Shown: positions 1 through 5,287 of the stretch, one piece after another
How positions within the stretch are numbered: position 1 is the first letter of the stretch
Layout of the letters: each line of letters begins with the position of its first letter
Assembly (NCBI GenBank): GCA_934481505.1
Contig: CAKSPP010000058.1
Span: 1 to 7,721, forward strand
Direction of reading: 5' to 3'
Length of the DNA stretch: 7,721 bases
DNA from: an uncultured Eubacteriales bacterium
GTDB lineage: Bacteria; Bacillota; Clostridia; Oscillospirales; UBA644
Notes under the pieces: generated by a model
Told to the model about the DNA's origin: nothing
The model's input: only the letters and a program-made list of their open reading frames with translations
Databases searched by the model: none
Program-made: the position numbers and the translations under genes

Positions 1-50
1 TCGACCGATACCCTAATGAACCCGCTTTCACAAAATCCGAGTCTGTAACA

Positions 51-85
51 TAAAAAACACCGCTGCGGATTTTTTGCAGCGGTGT
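51..85 (-). terminator. Rho-independent terminator downstream of the HNH gene
   Basis: The arms at 57-66 and 76-85 are perfectly complementary over 10 bp and G+C rich, around a 9-nt loop. Read on the minus strand, the stem is followed at once by six T residues (complement of 57-52, two of which overlap the stem base). This is the standard intrinsic terminator layout for minus-strand transcription. It lies about 64 nt past the HNH gene stop codon, so it most likely ends that transcript. The remaining bases at 1-50 show nothing I can assign. Confidence 0.85.
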
Positions 86-148
86 AAATTATCAGAAATC
101 GAAATGCCTGTTGCCCGACATTCTTTCAGAGGTCTTAGGATTATACTG

Positions 149-1108
149 TTAATTGTCTATTCGTTTTTGTAAATTTTCAGATAATCTTGTAAAGACGATA
201 TCATAAGGATACCATTTGCTGTTTGATGTATTTATTTGAATGAATTGACGAACGGGCTGCGTGTCAATGAGTTCTTTTTCTGCACTTGTATTGATTTTTA
301 TCAATTCGTTAATCATAAGATTTTCAGTAAATGACATAAAGGACATATTGTTAAGGTTAATAATATCGTTGCAAACGGAAGAACGCATCTTTGTTTCGTT
401 TGTATAGCCGGACATTCCACAGAAAATCTGCAAGTTGTTGATGTCTGCTTTGCTTATTAAATAATCGCGATAGGTGTTCAACAGAATACAACGATTTAAC
501 CATTCCTCGCTGTCGCCTTTTGTCGGGATATTATAATCCACTATTGTAAAAGTAACGGAAGTCGAGCCTCTGTACTCATAAATATTATCTGTATCAAACA
601 TTTGTTTGATAAATTCACGGAATTTATTAATTACAGAGTCTTTGTTGTAAGGCACTTCAAGTCTGATTTTTGCAAACGCAACGAAAACTTCATGTTCGTT
701 TATGTCGCATTTATTCCAGCATTTTAAGCCTTGCGAAACATCGTAAAAATTTACGGAATCATCATCGTTCCGATCTTCAACTTTACGGGATTTTTCTGTT
801 ATTTCATAATGGTTTTCTCTGTGCCGGATTTCAAATTGTCTGCCGTTTGCTTTGAAAGCAGGAAAACGATCTGCTTTTTCGTCGTTTGTTTTTATGTTGC
901 AACAGATTAAATTGTGATCAGCGGTTTTCCCGCCCCTTGATTCGGGTAAAATGTGGTCGACATTCCATCCGAAATTGCTGTTTCTATCGTTGTAAGAAGC
1001 TTTTGCGATTTCTCGCCCGGCAAAGTCAACAGCCTTCTGCTTTTTGCCGAATTGCTTTACCCACAATCGATTTGCGGTTTCTTTGTTAAGCTCCATAGTT
1101 TTGTTCAT
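149..1108 (-). CDS. HNH endonuclease-like protein with unassigned C-terminal region
   Basis: A 319-residue protein, probably a DNA nuclease. The HNH signature lies at residues 50-78: V50-D51-H52-I-L-P, then S-R-G-G at 57-60, N66-L67, N75 and K78. This fits the usual pattern DHI-P-x-S-x-GG...NL..xH..xN..K, except that N71 occupies the place of the usual third-strand histidine, making it an HNN-like variant. The preceding segment (residues 15-48, including DFAGREI) is a lead-in I recall from clostridial HNH proteins. Residues about 135-319 match no domain I recognise and may recognise target DNA or a partner. The ATG at 1108 is preferred because AGAGG sits 7-8 nt upstream; a second ATG at 1096 has no such site. 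No good promoter is visible just upstream. The gene ends before a clear terminator. A defence or mobile-element nuclease role is inferred from context only. Confidence 0.82.
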   Translation of the reverse strand: MNKTMELNKETANRLWVKQFGKKQKAVDFAGREIAKASYNDRNSNFGWNVDHILPESRGGKTADHNLICCNIKTNDEKADRFPAFKANGRQFEIRHRENHYEITEKSRKVEDRNDDDSVNFYDVSQGLKCWNKCDINEHEVFVAFAKIRLEVPYNKDSVINKFREFIKQMFDTDNIYEYRGSTSVTFTIVDYNIPTKGDSEEWLNRCILLNTYRDYLISKADINNLQIFCGMSGYTNETKMRSSVCNDIINLNNMSFMSFTENLMINELIKINTSAEKELIDTQPVRQFIQINTSNSKWYPYDIVFTRLSENLQKRIDN

Positions 1109-1187
1109 TAAATATACCTCTTTCTAAAGTAGTTAAGAAGTATAATCCGTATTTGACCTCCTTTTTTATTAAGCAAATACTCTGAAC

Positions 1188-1257
1188 GACACATAGGGCA
1201 ACCTATTGCTGAAACCTCAAAGGGTAATCCTTATAACAGCTTGACTAAGGATTTGCC
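1188..1257 (+). ncRNA. Candidate structured RNA with a gap-free three-way junction
   Basis: Read as plus-strand RNA, three helices abut with no unpaired bases at the junction. The first is GGCA 1197-1200 with TGCC 1254-1257. The second is ACCT 1201-1204 with GGGT 1222-1225 (one G-U pair), continued after a single mismatch by TTG 1206-1208 with CAA 1218-1220. The third is AATCCTTA 1226-1233 with TAAGGATT 1246-1253. A promoter-like pair, TTGACC (1153-1158) and AATACT (1176-1181) at 17-bp spacing, would start transcription near 1188, just before the fold. The G-U pair becomes an A-C mismatch on the other strand, which slightly favours plus-strand RNA. I do not recognise an RNA family. Chance folding, or a leader of the minus-strand HNH gene, are the alternatives. 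Confidence 0.25.
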
Positions 1258-1286
1258 GATCATCTTTTTACTGACGCAAAAAGTAT

Positions 1287-1499
1287 TTAGATTTGCTTTC
1301 TTACATTATATATAAGTAATTTTGCTTTGTCAATATCTTCTTGTGTGGCCGATAATAACTCTCTTTTGTGTGGTATGTTTTTCAGAAGCTGCGGCAGAAA
1401 TACTATAAACGCCCGAAGCAGAAATAAATCTGTTTCGGGCGAAATTTTGGTACGAGTGTTCATAAGGGATTTAATAAACATACCGGAACGTACAATCAT
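1287..1499 (-). CDS. Possible small protein or gene remnant, function unknown
   Basis: A 70-codon frame whose codons look coding-like (CTG, CCG, CAG, GAA) and whose product ends in a helix-like, charged tail (ATQEDIDKAKLL). No family is recognised. The start is unclear: none of the ATGs at 1499, 1481 or 1460 has a ribosome site. A good site (AGAGGATC, 1533-1526) does precede an in-frame ATG at 1517, but that reading meets TGA at its fifth codon (1505-1503). The frame may therefore be a remnant of a longer gene with a nonsense change, or may not be a gene at all. A 13-bp hairpin (1410-1441) lies inside it, which is unusual for coding DNA. It is divergent from tnpV and overlaps none of tnpV. 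Confidence 0.3.
   Translation of the reverse strand: MIVRSGMFIKSLMNTRTKISPETDLFLLRAFIVFLPQLLKNIPHKRELLSATQEDIDKAKLLIYNVRKQI
1410..1441 (+). repeat. 13-bp inverted repeat (hairpin, possible weak terminator)
   Basis: The arms 1410-1422 and 1429-1441 pair over 13 positions around the loop AATAAA. Twelve pairs are Watson-Crick and one is a G-U on plus-strand RNA (an A-C mismatch on the minus strand). Bases after it on the plus strand are AAATTTTGG and on the minus strand TTTATAG, so the U-tract expected of a strong terminator is poor either way. It could end a plus-strand RNA starting near 1188, or be a protein-binding or recombination site. Confidence 0.5.
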
Positions 1500-1517
1500 A
1501 TTTCAAAAAACGCACAT

Positions 1518-1546
1518 TTTTCACTGATCCTCTTTTGCGGTACAAT
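1518..1546 (+). promoter_or_regulatory. Probable promoter of tnpV
   Basis: The -10 element TACAAT (1541-1546) matches consensus at 5 of 6 positions. A weak -35, TTTTCA (1518-1523), lies 17 bp upstream. GTAC-aat-GTAC (1540-1550) is a small palindrome covering the -10 and could be an operator. The ribosome site AAAGGAGG (1555-1562) follows, 10 nt before the tnpV ATG. Confidence 0.5.
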
Positions 1547-1572
1547 GTACTTGCAAAGGAGGATTTTGCATT

Positions 1573-1950
1573 ATGGAAAAAATTATTTATGATGAAAGCA
1601 ACGGATTGTGGTATGAGCTTCAAGGCGATTATTATCTGCCTTGCCTGAAACCGCCAGAGGAAGAGCCGGTACACATCGGCATCTGGGGACAGCGACACTT
1701 GCGGTATTTGAAAGAAAACAGACGGATGTTGTTCTCTAACTTACAGCTCAGCGGCAAGCTAAACAGCTATCTTTCTGATATTGACCAGCAAGCACAGGAT
1801 ATGTTTGAACAGTTGATAAAACAGATAGCAGAGCGTGAGGGCGTGAACGAGCAGCTGAAGGTCGACAACCAAATTGAATGGGTACGGAGTATGAATAATA
1901 TCAAAAACCGAATTTCGCAAACTATATATAATGATTTGATTTGTCGATAA
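1573..1950 (+). CDS. tnpV: TnpV family transposon-associated protein
   Basis: A 125-residue protein that I recognise as TnpV, the small protein carried by Tn4451-type and related clostridial mobile elements. Its molecular role is not established; it is not the recombinase. The family's conserved core is clear: GIWGQRHLRYLKE at residues 36-48, then SGKLNSYLSDIDQQAQ at 60-75, a helix containing AEREG (86-90) with EQLK following, then a QIEWVRSMNNIKNR block at 100-113. Length is normal and the gene appears intact. The start is set by AAAGGAGG 10 nt upstream. It has its own probable promoter and is the only mobile-element gene in the window: no serine recombinase (TnpX), mobilisation gene or clear element end is visible. 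It may be a relic of a larger element or a solo cargo gene. It runs convergently to the membrane-protein gene that follows. Confidence 0.9.
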   Translation: MEKIIYDESNGLWYELQGDYYLPCLKPPEEEPVHIGIWGQRHLRYLKENRRMLFSNLQLSGKLNSYLSDIDQQAQDMFEQLIKQIAEREGVNEQLKVDNQIEWVRSMNNIKNRISQTIYNDLICR

Positions 1951-2101
1951 CATTTTCTTTGAAAAACAGTAGGCAACAAAATCATAAAAAATCGCAAGTG
2001 CAATATTCTTGCTCATTTGGGCTTTGATATCAAATGAGACTTTGTAAATGACATGGTCCACCTTGACATATTTGATAGAAAAACTCTCGCTCAAATATTC
2101 A

Positions 2102-2129
2102 ATTTTCATAATTTTGTTTTTATGAAAAT
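2102..2129 (+). repeat. A+T-rich 9-bp inverted repeat after tnpV
   Basis: ATTTTCATA (2102-2110) and TATGAAAAT (2121-2129) are perfect complements around a 10-nt loop, followed on the plus strand by GGTTTTTC. It sits in the 189-nt gap between the convergent tnpV and membrane-protein genes, where a terminator would be expected, but the stem has only one G-C pair and would be weak. A second perfect 8-bp repeat, CTCATTTG (2012-2019) with CAAATGAG (2031-2038), lies in the same gap without a T-run. Confidence 0.35.
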
Positions 2130-2139
2130 GGTTTTTCAA

Positions 2140-2820
2140 TCATATAGCAAAGACGCTTTTTGGTTTTTCTTGTAAATCATAAGCAATGACATTTGCCACA
2201 TATCTTTTTCCCCTTTGACGAGCTGCAATGTTAGAACATATTAAGAACACTGCTTCTAACGCAAGTAATTGCTTTGAAAAAGGTATAGTTTTTAAGAGAA
2301 ACGCAATTAAAGCATAAAATACGATAATTATAATTGTTGCAAAATATATATCCCGACACAAAAGATAGTCTCTATGAGAAACAAATATCATAGGAACATT
2401 TCGATGCTTGGCATAGATTTGATACCACTGATCATTTTCGTATGCATATTTTTTAGCTTTTGATTCAGGCATGTTTTCATAAATGTCTTTGTATTCTTCT
2501 AAGGCTTTTTCTTTGGTGTATCTAAAATCAGAGTGTTTATTTTTTATGTTTTCAAAAATTTTCTCTCCAGGACGCCTCATTCCGAAATAAAGTAATTTAT
2601 ATTTTAATTCATCACCAAACATAGCGTCAAAAACAAAAGCCAGCACACCGACAATAGAAGAAAACACTGTGGACGTAATAATCTTAATCAACATTTCTTG
2701 CCACTCATTAAGATCAAAATTTAAAATGTTGGGGTTTTGAAAAATAACAATAATAAAAATTTGGGCGATAACATACCACAACAGTTCTTTATTTCGATAA
2801 TCTTTTATATTATTGCTCAA
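2140..2820 (-). CDS. Four-helix membrane protein, candidate effector partner of the AAA ATPase
   Basis: A 226-residue protein of no family I can name. Hydrophobic segments lie at about residues 13-30, 44-68, 157-176 and 182-200. Between the second and third is a long charged region (69-156), probably cytoplasmic, with many aromatic residues (WYQIYAKHR at 132-140, HRDYLLCRDIY at 149-159). There is no signal peptide. The start is TTG at 2820, chosen because AGGAGGTGA (2833-2825) sits 7 nt upstream; an earlier TTG at 2841 would place that site inside the gene. The gene follows the ATPase stop by only 17 nt, so the two are surely co-transcribed. By analogy with ATPase plus membrane-effector abortive-infection systems, it may damage or depolarise the membrane when released by the ATPase. 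That is inference. It could instead be an immunity or anchoring protein. Confidence 0.75.
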   Translation of the reverse strand: MSNNIKDYRNKELLWYVIAQIFIIVIFQNPNILNFDLNEWQEMLIKIITSTVFSSIVGVLAFVFDAMFGDELKYKLLYFGMRRPGEKIFENIKNKHSDFRYTKEKALEEYKDIYENMPESKAKKYAYENDQWYQIYAKHRNVPMIFVSHRDYLLCRDIYFATIIIIVFYALIAFLLKTIPFSKQLLALEAVFLICSNIAARQRGKRYVANVIAYDLQEKPKSVFAI

Positions 2821-2824
2821 GGTG

Positions 2825-2833
2825 TCACCTCCT
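2825..2833 (-). promoter_or_regulatory. Ribosome binding site that fixes a TTG start
   Basis: AGGAGGTGA on the minus strand is a near-perfect anti-16S match. It lies between the ATPase stop codon (2840-2838) and the TTG at 2820-2818, with 7 nt from GGAGG to the start codon. It decides the start of the membrane-protein gene and implies efficient translation despite the rare start codon. Confidence 0.85.
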
Positions 2834-2837
2834 AATA

Positions 2838-4190
2838 TCAAACTTTAAAGCGCGGAATTGCGCCGTACTCTCCTTTGAAATATGCTAAGCACACTTTTTT
2901 GTCAAAACGCTCTCCAAAAGTATCCATAGTAAAGAAAGTTGATTCGCCCATAACATCTTTATCGACAAAACCAATTTCATCTTTTCTCAAAATATCTAAA
3001 TCCATTATTTTTGATTCGTGTGTAGTTACTATTAGTTGGATATTTCGTTCTGTCGACAACCTCAAGTATTCTTCAACAAACTTTTGAGTTAATAACGGAT
3101 GAAAGCGCCTATTAATTTCATCAATAATATAAACCTTTTCTTGATCGTCACACAATAGTATCTCAATCAAGTCTAAAAGTCTAACTGTACCATCAGATTC
3201 TTCGCTTAATGAAAAAACAGCGTTAGTATTTTCGTGGTTAAATTGTAAAGTTTGAGCTGATATGCCAATTTCATTCAGTTTTATAATAAACATCGTGGCA
3301 TCCTCTGCACTACGCAACATAATGGCAGGGGTTCGTTCAATATTCTTTTGTTCGAAAAACTTTTGTTGTTCAGCCAAGTTATCTGTGATTTCTTTAATTA
3401 ATTCTTTAGGTACATTATTGGTGATTTTTTCTATTGATACATCTGCAAGTGTGAATTTAGAAACGCCTGTTCCAAAGTCATTAAGCAATTTGCTGATTTC
3501 TTCGATACTATCTTCGTTTAAAAGATAGGAATAATTTGTAACTGGTCTGTCTGAGAAATTAACACTCAAACGGAATTTAAACCAATTAAAAATTTTTTTA
3601 TAAAGCCTAATTTCCTTGTTGGATTCATATAATGGATCTTTGTTCTTGTTCATTATCGAAAGGAAAAGCACCGAAGAATCATTCTTTATATCTTCAGCAT
3701 AAATATTTAATCTTTCATTGATTGTTCCGCCTTTAAAATAAGTATTAACTGTAAATGTTTCCTCAAAAACATTGCGTTCAAAAATTACTTTTTTATTAGT
3801 GCCATAGGTTAATTCGTATAACCATTCCGTTTTAAAGGACTGCGTTGCTAAAACAACTTCAAAACCATAATTATATTTTTTTCCGTTAATAAGTATCGTA
3901 AATTCAAATCGGGAAATCTTGTCCTGATTCTCATCCTTTAGTTTACAAAACAAACTTGATGATTCGTTTGGAAAACCATCAAGAATAATTGATTTTGCAA
4001 ATTCAAAGGCCCCAACTAAATTTGACTTTCCCGATGCATTGGCGCCATATATCGCCATAAATTTTAAAATCTTATTTTTATTATCAGTGTACAGACGTTC
4101 GGAATGAGCACGAACCTTGCCTGCCGACATAGAAAGTTCTTGAAGTTCATTAAAAGAAGCAAAATTTGAAACTTTAAAATTTACTAACAT
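2838..4190 (-). CDS. AAA15/COG1106-type ATPase (AAA_15/AAA_21-like)
   Basis: A 450-residue ABC/SMC-like ATPase of the COG1106 group, whose members often act as sensors in phage-defence systems. The N-terminus (MLVNFKVSNFASF) is typical. The Walker A motif is GANASGKSN at residues 49-57. The signature-like segment is SEESDGTVRLLDL (329-341, replacing the ABC LSGGQ). Walker B is VYIIDEI (353-359), followed by a D-loop-like RRFHP where LHP is commoner. The switch histidine is H391 in TTH. The C-terminal YFKGEYGAIPRF (437-448) is a family hallmark. Residues about 130-300 form the variable insert. All catalytic residues are present, so it should hydrolyse ATP. In related RloA-type loci the partner is a RloB nuclease-like protein; here it is a membrane protein 17 nt downstream. 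The ATG has GGGGAG 8 nt upstream and a near-consensus promoter. Length is normal. Confidence 0.9.
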   Translation of the reverse strand: MLVNFKVSNFASFNELQELSMSAGKVRAHSERLYTDNKNKILKFMAIYGANASGKSNLVGAFEFAKSIILDGFPNESSSLFCKLKDENQDKISRFEFTILINGKKYNYGFEVVLATQSFKTEWLYELTYGTNKKVIFERNVFEETFTVNTYFKGGTINERLNIYAEDIKNDSSVLFLSIMNKNKDPLYESNKEIRLYKKIFNWFKFRLSVNFSDRPVTNYSYLLNEDSIEEISKLLNDFGTGVSKFTLADVSIEKITNNVPKELIKEITDNLAEQQKFFEQKNIERTPAIMLRSAEDATMFIIKLNEIGISAQTLQFNHENTNAVFSLSEESDGTVRLLDLIEILLCDDQEKVYIIDEINRRFHPLLTQKFVEEYLRLSTERNIQLIVTTHESKIMDLDILRKDEIGFVDKDVMGESTFFTMDTFGERFDKKVCLAYFKGEYGAIPRFKV

Positions 4191-4198
4191 AAAAACAT

Positions 4199-4204
4199 CT
4201 CCCC
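4199..4204 (-). promoter_or_regulatory. Ribosome binding site of the AAA ATPase gene
   Basis: GGGGAG on the minus strand ends 8 nt before the ATG at 4190-4188, and supports that start over later ATGs. Confidence 0.7.
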
Positions 4205-4221
4205 ATTGTTCGAATAATTAT

Positions 4222-4249
4222 ATTATACGCATTTTTTCTCTTTTGTCAA
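4222..4249 (-). promoter_or_regulatory. Near-consensus promoter of the ATPase/membrane operon
   Basis: On the minus strand, perfect TTGACA (4249-4244) and perfect TATAAT (4227-4222) are separated by 16 bp, one less than optimal. Transcription should start near 4215, giving a leader of about 25 nt before the ATPase ATG. Such a strong sequence suggests constitutive expression unless a repressor binds, which the flanking palindrome would allow. Confidence 0.85.
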
Positions 4250-4253
4250 CCGT

Positions 4254-4267
4254 AAAACCGAGGTTTT
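4254..4267. promoter_or_regulatory. Candidate operator palindrome between divergent promoters
   Basis: AAAACC-GA-GGTTTT is a 14-bp palindrome with 6-bp perfect arms, lying 5 bp upstream of the ATPase -35 element. A second small inverted repeat, TGTGA-AAAAA-TCACA (4289-4303), lies between it and the hydrolase promoter. Either could bind a regulator of both operons. No regulator gene is visible in the window, so this is only positional evidence. Confidence 0.3.
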
Positions 4268-4321
4268 CTTTCGTATTTCGACAGATAATGTGAAAAAATC
4301 ACAAAATCTATGCCTTTTCTA

Positions 4322-4350
4322 TTGACAACACCTCGTCATTCGGATATAAT
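4322..4350 (+). promoter_or_regulatory. Consensus sigma-A promoter of the hydrolase operon
   Basis: Perfect TTGACA (4322-4327) and perfect TATAAT (4345-4350) are separated by exactly 17 bp. Transcription should start near 4357, leaving a leader of about 58 nt. Within the leader, TTAGT (4368-4372) and ACTAA (4383-4387) could form a small hairpin. The ribosome site AAAGGGGG (4401-4408) follows, 6 nt before the ATG. Confidence 0.9.
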
Positions 4351-4414
4351 AATCACTGGATTGGCACTTAGTCGAACCGAGTACTAATACTATTAAACCC
4401 AAAGGGGGACTTCT

Positions 4415-5287
4415 ATGATAAAAATATTGAGTTCGAAAAGATATGAAGACACGTCCAAAAATTACGGTGATTGCATCATCGGTATCGACGGACAAACCGC
4501 TATCATCTTCGACTGTGGTTCCGAGGAACACGCAAAAAAAGCGATAAAAATTTTGGATGAGCACTGCATTGACAAGGCAACTGTTATCCTCTCCCACAAC
4601 GATGATGACCATTTCAAAGGCATTCCATACCTCATTGACGAAGGACGAGTGAGCAAGTTGTTTACCATACTACTGTTGAAGTATAAAGAGGAGCTTCTTG
4701 ATATAATCGATGATGGTAGAAGAAACCCTTCCTCCATCGGGGATGCAATCAAAGAACTCTACGACAATATTGCAACGCTGTCCGGAACTGTGGCATTACG
4801 CGATGTTTACGCTGATAAAGCTGAACTTCCGAGCCAAACAAAGCGAATAGGCCCAAATTTAGAGTATATGCTTCAAGCAGCTGCGAAGGGCTTAGATGGA
4901 CGTGAGGGAGACACAATTGACGGCGAAACAATTACAAATGCAGCAAGCGTGCAAATCAGTTTAACTATTGGTTCAGCTAAGCTTTTGTTGACTGGCGATT
5001 GCGCACCTGAAGCCATACCTGATAGCGAAGATTTAAACGAATATTCGCATATACAATTACCTCACCACGGTAAACCATCTCTTGCAGAGAAACTTTTTGA
5101 ACGAATAAGCCAAAACAACGATATGATATATGTCGTTTCCGATAATACAGGAAATAGCAACGGTGGTTCTGATGATTTGAACACTCGGGGAAGAAATATA
5201 AAAAACACCCAAAACGGTGATGTTGATATTACCACTTTCTCTTCCTCATCATACAATACTTACACAAGAAGGACGCTTGGTTTATGA
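4415..5287 (+). CDS. ComEC-like metallo-beta-lactamase-fold hydrolase
   Basis: A 290-residue soluble hydrolase, probably zinc-dependent; the substrate is unknown but may be a nucleic acid or phosphoester. The fold's opening strand IIFDCGS lies at residues 30-36. The metal motif is S60-H61-N-D63-D64-D65-H66-F-K-G, an H-x-D-x-D-H form of the usual H-x-H-x-D-H. LLLTGD with D195 and LPHHGK with H217/H218 follow, as in the hydrolase domain of ComEC. The membrane and OB-fold parts of ComEC are absent. The central segment (about 75-175) is a family-specific insert. D63 in place of the second histidine may alter metal binding. The ATG at 4415 is supported by AAAGGGGG and a consensus promoter. Its last codons overlap the next gene (ATGA), so the two products probably act together. 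A defence role is inferred from location only; DNA-uptake and housekeeping roles are less likely here. Confidence 0.85.
   Translation: MIKILSSKRYEDTSKNYGDCIIGIDGQTAIIFDCGSEEHAKKAIKILDEHCIDKATVILSHNDDDHFKGIPYLIDEGRVSKLFTILLLKYKEELLDIIDDGRRNPSSIGDAIKELYDNIATLSGTVALRDVYADKAELPSQTKRIGPNLEYMLQAAAKGLDGREGDTIDGETITNAASVQISLTIGSAKLLLTGDCAPEAIPDSEDLNEYSHIQLPHHGKPSLAEKLFERISQNNDMIYVVSDNTGNSNGGSDDLNTRGRNIKNTQNGDVDITTFSSSSYNTYTRRTLGL

Larger units (their letters stand above)
1109..1572. other. Structure-rich, mostly non-coding stretch between hnh-like gene and tnpV
   Basis: About 460 bases lie between the start of the HNH gene (minus) and the start of tnpV (plus). From left to right they hold an orphan Shine-Dalgarno-like AAAGGAGGTC on the minus strand (1164-1155) with no suitable start codon after it. 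Next comes a possible plus-strand promoter overlapping that site, then a potential three-way-junction fold (1197-1257). A short inverted repeat CTTTTT/AAAAAG follows (1264-1269 with 1278-1283), then a 13-bp hairpin (1410-1441), a doubtful 70-codon minus ORF, and the tnpV promoter. No single clear gene fills this region. Confidence 0.6.

Noticed and set aside
149..1257. IscB/HEARO-type RNA-guided nuclease with adjacent guide RNA
   Set aside because: The HNH motif is N-terminal, there are no RuvC motifs, and the protein is too short for the split-RuvC layout. The nearby fold is not a recognised HEARO RNA.
1188..1441. Retron-type RNA
   Set aside because: No reverse transcriptase gene is present in the window.
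2820..2841. Earlier TTG start at 2841 for the membrane protein
   Set aside because: It would place the strong AGGAGGTGA inside the coding region and has no ribosome site of its own.
149..4190. Septu-like system (ATPase plus HNH nuclease)
   Set aside because: The two protein types are present on one strand, but tnpV and over 1 kb separate them, the ATPase has its own immediate partner, and the HNH protein does not look like PtuB.
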